Of a DNA stretch of 64,000 nt, positions 42,022 through 53,370 are shown one piece after another. Origin of the DNA: Astragalus membranaceus (Eukaryota; Streptophyta; Magnoliopsida; Fabales; Fabaceae); the NCBI GenBank assembly GCA_039519185.1, contig CM076847.1:49607708-49671707 (forward strand), in the 5' to 3' direction. Position 1 is the stretch's first letter, and each line of letters opens with the position of its first letter. Under the pieces are notes generated by a model, which was not told the DNA's origin, made no database searches, and saw nothing but the letters and a program-made list of their open reading frames with translations. The position numbers and the translations under genes were made by a program.

Positions 42022-43356
42022 ATGGCCAGAAGGCCGCCCGAGGCTACAGGATCAATTTGTTTACCGCAGGGATCATCCTATGGATGGCCCTCGACGGCTA
42101 ACTATCCTCTCCACCCAAGGGGGCAAGCCTTAAGCCCAGAATCAGGGCATGGCAGGCCTGGCAGTTAGTATCCTACCTAGCAGCCATGGGTATCACGCCC
42201 ACCTGGTTCGGTTAGTTCGCCGCCTAATCAGCCGTATCTAGAGGCACTTGTACCATTTCTTGTGGGTTCACAGCCATACCCACAGATGACTGGGGTTTCT
42301 GCCGAGCAGCCATGGAACCAACACCACCTTGTCAGAGAGACTAGGCATCTGCCCAAGGAACTGGCTTTGCAAACTTCGGCCAGGTGATGCCTGGGCAGCA
42401 ATGGGGTAATAGCCCACCTCAGGAACCACCACAACCAGGAATGCAAGGTCCCCCAGAAGCAATGTGGCGACCAATTGTTACAACTGAGCTCAAGCCCTCG
42501 AACTCCCAACTCTTGGATCCGAACGTGATAGCTGACACCATCAAGAAGTTCTTAGGTGTACAGTTGAAACCGCTCTATAGGCCGATATACATGAAGCCTT
42601 ACGCCGAGTGGGTTGACAAATTGGTACCTCTGCCTAGAGGATTTAAAACACTTGACTTCGCCACGTATTTCGGAGATGATTGCAAGTCAACCATGGAGCA
42701 CATAAATTGGAGCAAATCCCATTGTCTTTACTGGGACTGTATTCACTTGGTACTCTTCCCTTCTAGCCATTTCTATACATACCTAGGAAGACATGGAAAG
42801 GTGCTTCCTTGATAGATTTTATTGGCCGCAACCCGAAGTCACTGCTGCCGATCTCATGAATTTACGACAGAAGGTGGACGATGTCATGATCGAGTTCATT
42901 GAAAGATTGGGAAAGACGGCCTGGAAGTGTTCTGTTCAATTCTCAGAATTGCAACTCATTGCCTGACCTCAGTAGCCTAGCATCCAGGGTTGTTCAGATA
43001 GAGAAGTTCATACAGGAGAAAGAGAAGAGAAGGGCTACTAGAGGCCAAGGACCACATCTCGTGGCGGTAGTCAACGCCGAGGATGACTCAGACAGTGATG
43101 ACTAATCCGAACCCACGGCAGAAATCATGGCGGCCGAGATAGTCAAGGGAAAGACCTACTCATGTCCGGCTTTGAAACCTGCTAAGGGCATACAGAAGGA
43201 CAAGTCAAGCAGCAAGACTGAATTTTCCTTCGACATCTCTAAGGCTAATTAGATCTTTGACTACCTACTCAAAGACAAGAATATTCGGCTACTTGATGGC
43301 CATAAGATTCCTTCCCCCGAAGAGCTGAAAGGGAAGAAGTATTTCAAGTGGCATAA
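42022..43356 (+). pseudogene. R3-family Gag, second copy, broken
   Basis: ATG at 42022 (MARRPPEATGS), then several frame breaks. The core reads ADTIKKFLGVQLKPLYRPIY, VDKLVPLPRGFKTLDFATYF, later LASRVVQIEKFIQEKEKRRA, then AAEIVKGKTYSCPALKPAKG, and ends SPEELKGKKYFKWHN where R4 inserted. It is the same family as the first copy but diverged. Pol would have followed to the right of R4, beyond the window. Confidence 0.7.
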
Positions 43357-44455
43357 TGTAACACCCCTTTTCTACCCGGTAAACTTTTGACAAAAATCAG
43401 AGTTTCAAAAACATTTTTCACTACACCCACAAGGGATGCCACATTTACACCAATAAAACATCACACGCCAACAATAAAATTCACCATTTAAATAGTACGA
43501 TACATAGCACGTCCTAAATGGGACGAACCCCCAAACACCTGTTCAGTCTACATGACAGTAACTCCATCACCACGTAGCGGAATAAAAATAAAGGTTCAAA
43601 TGAATAATCATAACATCACCATAAAACTTCAGCAATTAAATAATAAGGACAACTAATAAAGCCTAGCATTCATCCCCCCGAGTGCTACGTATCAGAGCGA
43701 CTACACCGACTCGACTAGCGAAGGTAGACATGCCTTCACTCGAAATCACCTGCACGTTACCAGCATAGGGGTAACATTCAAACAGAAGGGGTGAGATATC
43801 TAACATTATAATAGCATATATGATACGCAATATGCTAGAGTTACGACAACTATATCCACCGCTTCACAACAACATCAAATTGCAATCACCAAGAATCATC
43901 ACCAATGTCATGAGTAAATGAATGAGATGCAACCCACACCAACGGGTATATGCATGTGGTACCAATCATCACCAATAAAATAGCCAATAAGGGCATCATC
44001 ACCACGTTTTTAAGCATCATCATCATCACCTATAACTCCAAGGCCGAAGCCTTCATCATCAAAATAGTGCATCTGAAATGTATGCGACACCATGAACAAT
44101 GCACCAGAAACAATCAACAACAATAGTCATCTAAGTGACACAACACACCAATATCAACAAATGGTCATAGACCCATCACCTATCACCTTAGCCAATAAAA
44201 TAGGCACATCACCTGTTATATCATCACCAATAACACCAACACCTATAGGGCAGTCTAACAACTCGATCAACAACCACCGACACCAAAGACATCAAAAGAT
44301 TTACACATCAATGGCAACAACAATTTTACAACACCGAGAACAACGACAATTCACATCACCTGGAACAACAACGATTTTTCAACACCAATACCAACGACCA
44401 CCGGGACAGCCACCCAGGCGCCCAGCCACCAACAACCAAATAGGACATGGCAGGA

Positions 44456-45262
44456 ACTGGCGCCCAGCAGCAGGGCGCCAACAGATAACATCATCCACCA
44501 GGAACTGGTGCCCAGAAACAGGACGCCAACAGGCAACAGCAACCAACAGGAACTGGCGCCCAGCAACAGGGCGCCAACAGGCAACAACAACCAACAAGAA
44601 TTGGCGCCCAGCAATAGGGCGCCAACAGGCAACAACAACCAACAGGAACTGGCGCCCAGCAACAGGGCGCCAATAGGCAACAACAACCAACAGGAACTGG
44701 CGCCCAGCAGCAGGGCACCAACAGGCAACAGCAACAAATAGGACATGGCGCCCAGGAGCAGGGCGCCTAGCACAGCAGCAACAACCACAGACACGGGGCC
44801 CAGGAGCAGGGCGCCTAGCACAACAGCAACAACAACAGACATGGCGCCCAGGAGCAGGGCGCCTAGCACAACAACAACAACAACAGACATGGCGCCTAGG
44901 AGTAGGGCGCCTAGCACAACAGCAACAACAACAGACATGGCGCCCAGGAGCAGGGCGCCTACATGCAGCAACAAACTCAGGAACAGGCGCCTAGTGGCAG
45001 GGCGCCAACATCCTGCCCGCACACGGCAAGCAAAATTGCAACACAGGAACACACTGGGCGCCTAGGGCGCCACTTCCAGCAACAACCAAAGATAGAACAC
45101 AATGACTGGGCGCCTAGGGCGCCAGTTTCAGCGACAGGAACAACACTGGGCGCCTAAGGCGCCTTCCTCAGCAACACCGAAACAACACTATGCGCCTAGG
45201 GCGCCACTCCCAGCAACCAAGACAGCAACATGCGACAACATCAATGGCGCCCATGGCGCCTA
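44456..45262 (-). repeat. 48-bp GGCGCC minisatellites in R4 3' LTR
   Basis: A first array (44456-44735, about six units) has the unit word GGCGCCCAGCAACAGGGCGCC-like. A second (44740-44960, about five units) has GGCGCCCAGGAGCAGGGCG then CC. Each unit carries two GGCGCC words about 9 nt apart that can pair as a hairpin. Degenerate GGCGCCTAGGGCGCC words continue to 45262. Confidence 0.9.
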
Positions 45263-45414
45263 GGGATCAATTTTTTTTTGATTTTCACCATGATCAATCA
45301 CCAAACACCAATTGAAATCAACATGAATACATTCAAACATCACCAAATAAACACCAAACAAAATCAAAGGGACAACATAGGGCCTATCTCCCACATAACA
45401 CCCATCATACACCC

Positions 45415-45421
45415 TATTATA
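45415..45421 (-). promoter_or_regulatory. R4 3' LTR TATA box
   Basis: The minus strand reads TATAATA in CTTTATAATAGGGTG, upstream of the GGCGCC arrays. Confidence 0.6.
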
Positions 45422-45791
45422 AAGGTAGAACCCACCCTTACCTTAGATTTGCCGAATACGAGATCCCCTTGCACGAAAACTCCAAAGAATCACAGCAACA
45501 AGAGCTCCTCTCCTCTTTCTCCTTGGTTGCGCCTCCACCCTTCTCTTCTCTCTTCGCAATCTCTCTTTCTTTTTGTCTCAAAAATGCGCAAAATCCAAAC
45601 CCTAGCTAATGCCCTCACCTATGCGCCTATGCCATTGGGCTCTTGGATCACGGGCCTCCTTCTACTACTCAGCTTAATTACTAAACACCGCTCCCTGATT
45701 TAAACGAAACACCATATTATTATTTTAATATGACTATACTAATAAAATACCTAAATAATTTATTCAAATAAATAATTAAATTATTTGGGCG

Positions 45792-46850
45792 TTACAACTC
45801 TCCCCAACTTAGAATATTTCGTCCTCGAAATTTACCTGATTCAAACAGCTCGGGATAGGATTCCCGCATCTTGCCCTCTAGCTCCCATGTCATGCTCTCT
45901 CCGGCAGCTCCTAGCCAGACTACTTTCACCAACGCAATCTCCTTGCCTCTTAGAATTTTCACCTCATGATCTTCGATTCGTACAGGCATCGTCTCCACCG
46001 TGAGATTATTCTGTACCTCCTCCTCATCCATGCGGATTACGTGAGATGGATCTGAAATGTACTTCCGAAGTTGCGACACATGAAACACGTCATGCAAATT
46101 CGAAAGGTTAGGCGGTAAAGCCACTCTATATGCAACCTTCCCGACTCTCTCTGAAATCTGATAAGGACCAATGAAACGAGGAGTGAGCTTCTTCGTCTTC
46201 AAAGCGCGTCCAACACCGGTCACTGGAGTGACTCTCAAAAATACATGCTCACCCGCTTGAAACTCTAAATCTTTCCTCCGCTTGTCGTGATAACTCTTCT
46301 GTCGACTCTGTGAAGCCTTCATCTTCTCACGAATCAACTTCACTTTCTCAGTTGTCTCTCGAACAAGCTCCGGTCCAAGTACCACACTCTCTCCAGACTC
46401 ATACCAACACAGCGGGGTTCTACACTTCCGACCATATAATGCTTCAAAAGGTGCCATCCCAATACTAGAATGGTAACTGTTGTTATACGTGAACACTATC
46501 AGTGGAAGGTAGGAATCCCACGAACCTCCTTGTTCCAAAACACAAGCCCTCAACAAATCTTCTAATGACTGAATTGTTCTCTCTGACTGACCATCTGTCT
46601 GAGGATGATATGCCGAACTCAACCTCAACTTAGACCCCAAGTTCTCTTGCAAACTCTTCCAGAAATCTGAAGTGAACCTCGGATCTCTATTCGAAACAAT
46701 ACTCATAGGGACTCCATGAAGCTTCACAATCTCCCGGATATAAATCTCCGCCAACTTCGACACCGGATACGTGATGTTGGTAGGAACAAAATGAGACGAT
46801 TTCGTTAACCTGTCAACAATCACCCAGATTGCATCATACCCTCTCGCAGT
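45792..46850 (-). pseudogene. R4 integrase core and chromodomain
   Basis: An open frame of about 350 codons after S2: VDRLTKSSHFVPTN, SNRDPRFTSDFW (the usual Asp-Arg context), GQSERTIQSLEDLL, GPYQI and a chromodomain ending WELEGKMRESYPELFESG. The TAA stop (45792-45794) lies within the first bases of the 3' LTR, as in R2. It is cut from the rest of pol by S2. Confidence 0.9.
45797..45810 (-). promoter_or_regulatory. R4 polypurine tract
   Basis: The minus strand reads TAAGTTGGGGAGAG directly before the 3' LTR, one variant away from that of R2. Confidence 0.8.
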
Positions 46851-47213
46851 ATTAGTGTTGCGCCCGAAAAGTCCCCGAGGGAGAACCTTCCTCGTTCACA
46901 ACTTTTCCTAAGACAATGAAGCCGCCACCAATATTTATTAAGGAAAATATTAGGAAAACCTTTTTTGGAAAGTGATTGGTCTTGCGAAACTAGAGAATAG
47001 GGTTCAGGGGGTCGGTTACGCGCAGGGAAGGTGTTAGCACCCCACACGTCCTCTCTACTGAGAGGGAACCTTTAATTAAATGTGTGGTTTTAGTGTGTTG
47101 ACTTGAAAATACTTAATTTTGCCTCTCTACTTCTTATTGAAAAATTCTTAATGAAAATCTTTATTTATTATGAAAAAAGGGGAGAAAAAAGGGTTTTTAA
47201 AAAAAACGCTTGA

Positions 47214-48188
47214 CGGGACATGGCCCGCTCCTACGTATCTCCCGGTGCTATGGAGAACTCAAAGCTACGTAGTTCTTCTTTGTCCTGAAAAAGGTTTTTG
47301 TCTTTTATCTTTTTAGTGAGTTTTCGAAATAGGACGAGCATTTAGTGAATGATTAAACTAACCAAGGTTATGGGTAATCACCGCTAAGTACTCTTGAAAA
47401 TGAGAGTCACTACCGCCAGTCAGACGAACAAAGGTTCTGATTGACTATTAGTAGCGACTCGTTTTTATTTGTTCTTTTAAAAGGGGTTTTCGAAAGAGAT
47501 TGATTGGCACGAATGATCAAGCTAACAAAGGTTATGAGTGATCATCGCTTGTTGTTTTTTTTGGGAAAAAGACATCGCCACCAATGGCTAGACGAACAAA
47601 GGTTCTGATTAGCCACTAACGACGATGGGTTGAAAATGTTTTTAGAAAGGAAAAGGTTTTCGTTCTGAAAATGATCTTGGTTTGCAAAAGTGATTCTTTT
47701 TTGTTATGAAAATAACTCTTTTCTTTTTGTTATGCAAATGCTAAACTTTTTATGATTGCGCTTGACGAGAATGTGACTCGCTCCTACGTATCCCAAATGG
47801 GAATCAAAGCGACGTAGTTCTAACGAGCCTTGAAAAGGAAAGTCTTTTTGCTTTGGTTTTGAAAAGTGGAGGGCGTTCATAATGATCAAACTAACAAAGA
47901 TTATGGGTGACCATTACTAGAACCCACTTAAGTGCATGTAGAAATCTCTTTTGAAAAATGAAAGCCTTCATGATGACCAAACTAACAAAGGTTATGGGTG
48001 GCCATCACTAGCACTTGCTATGACTTCGATGCTTAGGAAAATATCTTTTGAAATCGAAAGCATTCATGATAATCAAACTAACAAAGGTTATGGGTGATTA
48101 TCACTAGTAGCTTATGCATATGAAAACATCTTTTTTGAAACTTAGGCTCTTAGGACAATCAAACTAACAAAGGTTATGGGTGATTGTC
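47214..48188 (-). other. Array of covarying stem-loops in S2
   Basis: Eight stem-loops, all with a 19-nt loop. Six loops read AACTAACAAAGGTTATGGG or a close variant, and two read GACGAACAAAGGTTCTGAT. The stems are TGATTA, AGTCA, ATGATCA, TGGCTA, AATGATCA, GATGACCA, TGATAATCA and GACAATCA with their complements, at 47350, 47418, 47513, 47585, 47881, 47972, 48067 and 48154. Two further modules (47214-47272 and 47766-47817) have a small hairpin (CGGG/CCCG or CGAG/CTCG) and a larger one (CTACGTA stem with TCTCC/GGAGA or TCCC/GGGA inside). Stem sequences change while pairing is kept. Confidence 0.85.
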
Positions 48189-49830
48189 ACTAATTACCAT
48201 TTTCATGCTAAGCTATTTAGAAAAGAAAACAACGAATGCAAAAAGATTTGGAGATTCAAGCATGGCACAATCATTGAAATCGAATCCTTAGGCAAACAAC
48301 AACATGGTCATAACTTGCAATTAATCTCATTTGAATTCTTGAGCAAACACTAGCCTAGACTACACATATTAAACCACAACACATAAATAGGCAAAGAAGG
48401 AACTTGAATTGGGCATTAAGCAAAAATGCTAGAGTAGGCAAGATTGGACCTAAATGCACATCTAATGGAAGATGCTAGGCGAGAACCATACTCAAATATT
48501 TCTACAAAACGCAAGGGAATCTAAATGCACATCTAGCGGAAGATGCAATGTGGGATGGGCCTATCTAAGTATTGATAATTCCACATGAGAGTAGGCAAGG
48601 AAGTGGTAGGTACAAATGAATTCAAAAGAGTAGCCTCAAGTATGATCATTGGCAAACCCTCAATAAGCAAGTCATCTTAGCAATCAAAGCGCCAAAGCAT
48701 GTTGAATCACTTTGGCCAATTCTCAACACTTAAATTAGTGTGCACAAGTGCACAAGTGTGAATCCTCTTGTCAATCATCAATCTAATTCTTAAGGCAAGC
48801 AATTAGGATCAAATCCAAACCCTAGTTTTTATTGAAGTATGCGCATAAAGCTTATTAATGCAATAGGGTAAAAACTCATGGATGCAAGATGGTAAAATGT
48901 TTTGAAAAAATGTTTTATGAGATGAGATGAAAATGTTTTAATGAATGAGGTAAAAAATGTTTTGATGCATGAAGGTAAAAATGTTTTTGTGTTTTATGAA
49001 ATGGTAAAAACTCTTGGTAAAAACTTAATGAAGAGGTAAAAGTAAAATGGTAAAATCTTTTTATGTTTTTGGTAAATAGTTAATGAAGTGGTAAAGTAAA
49101 ATGGTAAAAAGTGAACAAACACAATTGCACAACTTGCATTTACTCAAACACAATCAAATGACAACTTTCAAGCAATCATTCAATTACAACTCATGAAATA
49201 AGCAAGAACACATAAGAATCCTAATTTCCCCTTCTTGGCCGAAGCTAATTGGCTCGGAAAATGAGTTTTATTTGACCAAAAATTATGCAAACAAGAGTGA
49301 ATATGCAAGGAAATATGAGAAAACACAAGAACAACTCTTTCAAAGCCAAGGAGCCACCTCAAACACCCAAGCCTCCCTAAGTGCTTGTCAATAATGTTTG
49401 AGATGGCTCCTCAAAGCAACAACAACAAGATATGAAGGAGTTGAGATGAGGAGAAGAGAGTTTATGCAAGAAATTTAAAGATGATGCAAAGTTTTAGGGT
49501 TTTTTACCTCCAATCCAAGCTAGGAAATGCAATGAGATGAAGAAAATAGAACACAAATCAACAAAAACCTCCAAGGAACTTCAACTCCAACCGACGAAGA
49601 CTTGATGAAAACCCTCCTTGATGATGATGTTTGAACTTGAACGGAAAATGGAGAAGATATGTGAAAGAGGGATGAGAGTGAGGTGAGATGGTGGTGTTTG
49701 GGTGAAGAGAAAATCAAAAATGGATGAAGGAGGAGGGTGGTAGTGGCTTCGACCTTGAGAGGAAAAGGGAGAGGTTTTTGGTGTGCTAGGGTGAAATGAG
49801 GCCTCCTCCTTGTTATTTTGGAGTGTAGGC
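48189..49830 (-). other. S2 leader remainder without genes
   Basis: AT-rich. A phrase around CTAAATGCACATCTA occurs twice (48448 and 48510). 48890-49100 is a decayed array of GGTAAAAATGTTTT words. GA-rich tracts (50057-50117) lie in U3 above it. No gene. Confidence 0.5.
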
Positions 49831-49837
49831 TTATATA
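49831..49837 (-). promoter_or_regulatory. S2 TATA box
   Basis: The minus strand reads TATATAA in CCCATATATAAGCC. With a start near 49800 the RNA would run through the stem-loop array before the primer site end of the LTR. Confidence 0.65.
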
Positions 49838-50806
49838 TGGGTCTAGGTGAAAATAGGGTTAAGGGTAGAATGGGGATGGAATGTTCTATTTCAAGTAAGT
49901 TTGCATTTTCTAATGAAGAGGTGAGTGTGAGAGTGTGGGGTTATTTACAAAAAAGGGCATGAGTCCATGTGGGAGTGAGTGATGGTCACCAAAAGTTAAG
50001 GATAGTACAAAGCATATTCTTAAGGAATAAGGAATAGAAGAGTGTGGAAGAAATTGTGGAGAGAGAGAGAGAGAGGGAATTTCGAAATTGTGGGGGGAGA
50101 GAGAGAGAGAGAGAGAAAAAAAACTTGTTTTTGGTCTTTTGTCTTATTGAGGACACTTCCTTCTTTTGAATTTTGAATTTTGAATTTTTGGGCATGGAAG
50201 TGAAAGTGCACCTATTAAAAATGTGTCATATATACTTGAGCACCATAAAATATTCCCTTTAATTAATCTAGACAGTAAAAATTGTCATTTAATAATTGGG
50301 GAATATTTAATGGTCTTTTTTGGGTTTTTTTATGCACCAAAAATGGGGAAAATGCATTTTTAATTATTTTAGACTAGGATTTTCTTTCCAAAAATTATAC
50401 AAAAATTACCCTTAGTAGAGTAACATGTAAGCCACGTCCTTGACCTGGTCTTGGTCCAAAAATAATTAATTTGCTTTTATTTAAATGCCCAAAGAATGCA
50501 AAAATATGCACTATTTTATTTTCTAAAATTCCTGAAAATTAAGAAAAATGTTTTTGGGTGCCAAAAATTAATAATGGCCTTTTTGAAAATAAAAACACGT
50601 GCCAAATGACAAGGGCACAGGGCAGCTCACGCAGTTACGACTGACGCGCGCGCATAATTCAAATAAAAAAAATGTGAAATAGGGGATGAATACACATAAA
50701 TGCACAAATCCACTATTTTCCACACATTATGAATTACTTTCTTGTTCTATTTTTTCTGAAAAAATGTTTTTGACTTGGGCGGACAAAATTGGGGTATGAC
50801 AATTAG

Positions 50807-51251
50807 GCAATCCCGTCACAAAATCCATCGAAATGCTATCCCATTTCCACTCTGGAATTGCTAACGGTTGCATATGTCCAGCAGGCTTCTGATGCTCAAC
50901 CTATGACTTCTGGCAAGTCAAACATGCATAAGCGAACTGCGCCACATCTCGCTTCATACCAGGCCACCAAAACAACTTCTTCAGGTCTTGATACATCTTT
51001 GTAGCTCCCGGATGAATACTTAACTTACTTCTGTGACTCTCTTCAAGAATGTCTCTCTTCATGTCTGCATCATCAGGAATACAAATCCTACCACGGAACC
51101 TCAACACACCTTGGGAATCCAACCTGAAGTCCTCATTCTCAGATCGATCATTCCCGACCATCAAGTCTACCAGTTCAACATCTGATTTCTGGGCCTCTCT
51201 GATGCTGTTCAGAAAATCATTACCAATCTTCAACATCCCTAACTTAACACT
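50807..51251 (-). pseudogene. R4 integrase N-terminal zinc region
   Basis: Reads LGMLKIGNDFLNSIREAQKS, then the HHCC zinc region (HRSKLSIHPG, ACLTCQKS). A stop at 50901 follows CQKS where R2 continues. At its upstream edge (51252) an abrupt join to protease-linker sequence marks the RT and RNase H deletion. Confidence 0.88.
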
Positions 51252-52134
51252 CTAAGGTGGAATCTCATCAGGGAAAACATCAGGAAACTCGCGCACCACC
51301 TGCAACTCTTCAATGATGGCTTGATTCTCAACAGACAACGATGCCATCAGCGAGAATAACTGAACTCCTTCCTTCATCAACCTCCGCAACTGACTAGCGG
51401 ATAACAGACCAGACTCCTCTCCTCCAAAACTCACCGACTTGCTACGACAATTAATATGGACATGGTTATGCTCTAACCAGTTCATACCCAAGATTACATC
51501 CAATCCGCTCAACGGCAAACAAAAAAAAATCCACAACAAAGTCTCTGTCGAATATCGACAAGGGACACTGAGAACACACCGGAGAAGTAGTTACCGACCC
51601 CTTAGCTGGAGTGTCGACAACCATCTCTCCATTCATAGCAGACAATACAAGACCCAATTTCTTACAACAATCAGCAGCAATAAAGCAATGAGTAGCACCA
51701 GTATCAACAATAGATTTTAGAGGAGTATCATTAATGAAGCACGTACCTCTAATAAGTCCATCATCTTCAGTAGGCTCTTCACCTGCCAAAACGAACACTT
51801 TTCCACTGGACCTTTCTTTCTTCGGCTTCGGACACTGCGTACTAATGTGCCCTCCTTCACCACAGTTGTAGCAGACCACCTCCTTACGCTCACACTCAGC
51901 CACCACATGACCCTCCTTACCACAACGGTAACACTTCTTCACTTCAGCTTTGCACACGTTACTCTTGTGACCAGCTCTCCCACATTTGTAACATACAATG
52001 ATAGCAGGAGCGTCTCCCCCACTAGTACTCTTGCCAACAGCAGCTTTCTGTTTACCCTTACCAGCAGGAACATCATACGGCTTACCACGACTTTGAAATT
52101 TGCTCCTCTTCTCATTCATAATCTTGTAGTGAGC
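51252..52134 (-). pseudogene. R4 Gag C-terminus and protease
   Basis: From 52134 (directly after the R5 target duplication) it reads AHYKIMNEK, three CCHC knuckles (CYKCGRAGHKSNVC, CYRCGKEGHVVAEC, CYNCGEGGHISTQC) and protease IVDTGATHCFIAADCC. At about 51520-51529 a run of nine T (minus strand) shifts the frame relative to R2. The protease continues in the other frame (FCLPLSGLDVILGMNWL) to VFPDEIPP and a stop at the deletion junction. Confidence 0.9.
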
Positions 52135-53353
52135 TGTTAAGACTTTGGCAAGTGTACCAAATGTCGTCGCAAGAAATAAAATATCGGTAAGAACCGGTCG
52201 ATCCACAGGGATTGCGCGTTGACAACAATAGCAAAATTGTAAATTCGTAGATTGTAGAGATTTGATAAATTGAGTAATAGGTAACAGAACACGAACGTGA
52301 ATTAATAATGCGAGTAAAACGACTAGGGATCGAATCCTCTCACCTCGCCTATCACATGAACCTTAGCCAATTCAAGTTAATTATTCAATTTCTAGATTCA
52401 ATTCATTAATTTAGGTCAAGGGCAATTCCTTGTCTCAAGACCCCTATTACCCTAAGAGTTACCCTAATTCCTTAGGTGAGTCGTGCCAGAGGGTAACGCA
52501 TTAAGATTAAGAATTATAATGAATTCACACAAGCTACCACATATTCCTATGATGATTACTAGCATGTGATCTAAATACCCAATTTCCAGCTACTAATTCA
52601 TATCCCTATGCAATCACTAGCCTGGATCATCGCAATTATCATATGTAATTGAAAAGCATTAAGAACATAGGTAATTAGACAAGCAAATCGAATAACAACT
52701 GAATTGACTAGAGCAATGGTTCACATGATAGGTTTGGGAGATTCATCTCTCCCTAATCTAAGAGAATTAGTTACAAATCATCCTAAGAGTGGAAACCAAC
52801 ATAAAATAGAAAACAATCATAAAGGAAGACATTAGAACCTTCAATCCCTTGTTCCCAAGTGGTGAGAAGGCTCCAAAATCGCACCTCCAGCTGCTCCAAA
52901 GTGTGGCTCCCAATCCCAAAAACGAAGTCCCTTGAAAAATCTGCTGAAACTGCTTTAAAACCCTAATTTTTCACGCACCATCGCGACGCGGCCCGTGTCT
53001 GTCGCGTCGCGAAAAACGACAGAAGCTTCAGGCCTCGCAGAACAGCTCCAGGTCGCGTCGCGAACCCTCCTGGTCGCGACGCGAAAAATAACAGAAAGTT
53101 CTGGCTTGTAAAATTCCTCCAGATTGCTGCATTTCCGGGCAAGTGTCTGGTTCGCCGAAAGATGCCACAACCAAATAAGAGGTCTTCAAGTCCCATTTAG
53201 CTCCAAAAGTGAAGGAATAACTTACAATTGAACTTCCTACTACAATTATCTAAAACTGAACTAAATCCCAGATAATGACTGTTATACAATAAAAACCCTA
53301 CACAATTGGTCCTAAAAAATGCCTAACTTACATCATATGATTGGGAGTCAGCA
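52135..53353 (-). repeat. R5 3' LTR
   Basis: 1,219 bp, TGTTAAGAC to GTCAGCA. It carries two near-perfect GC hairpins: 52981-52990 with 53003-53012 (TCGCGACGCG stem) and 53053-53063 with 53074-53084 (TCGCGTCGCGA stem). Confidence 0.95.
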
Positions 53354-53370
53354 CAACCCCAAACTTAAAC
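53354..53370 (-). promoter_or_regulatory. R5 polypurine tract region
   Basis: The minus strand reads AAGTTTGGGGTTG against the 3' LTR. Similar AAGTTTGGGG words recur at about 53942 and 53974. Confidence 0.6.

Larger units (their letters stand above)
43357..45796 (-). repeat. R4 3' LTR
   Basis: 2,440 bp from TGTAACACCCC to GCGTTACA (the expected TG has mutated to CG). It has a minus-strand TATAATA at 45415-45421 and the GGCGCC arrays downstream of it. Other reading frames here are artefacts of the 48-bp period. Confidence 0.92.
46856..50801 (-). mobile_element. S2: 3.9-kb Ogre-like solo LTR
   Basis: 3,946 bp bounded by TGTTGCGCCCG and GGGGTATGACA on the plus strand (TGTCATACCCC on the minus), flanked by perfect duplications of ATTAG (46851-46855 and 50802-50806). 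No coding region and no repeat of its own ends inside, so it is a solo LTR. Its length and phrases such as TAAGGAAAATATTAGGAAAA and GGTGTTAGCACCCCACACG resemble LTRs of Ogre-type Tat elements. A minus-strand TATATAA at 49831-49837 sets the orientation: U3 50801-49838, R-U5 below. It carries a long structured zone (47214-48188). Confidence 0.85.

Noticed and set aside
44351..45052. Long Leu/Gly/Ala-rich reading frames on the minus strand and Asn/Gln/Ala-rich ones on the plus strand (also 62793-63546)
   Set aside because: They are by-products of the 48-bp minisatellite, whose period is a multiple of three, and there is no start context or protein family match.
47345..48190. A CRISPR-like array because of regularly repeated words
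   Set aside because: The repeats are imperfect, irregularly spaced and inside a plant LTR. Covarying stems explain them better.
46856..50801. A large retroelement derivative (LARD) instead of a solo LTR
   Set aside because: No second LTR, primer site or polypurine tract is visible inside, and the ends with target duplications enclose a single LTR-like unit.
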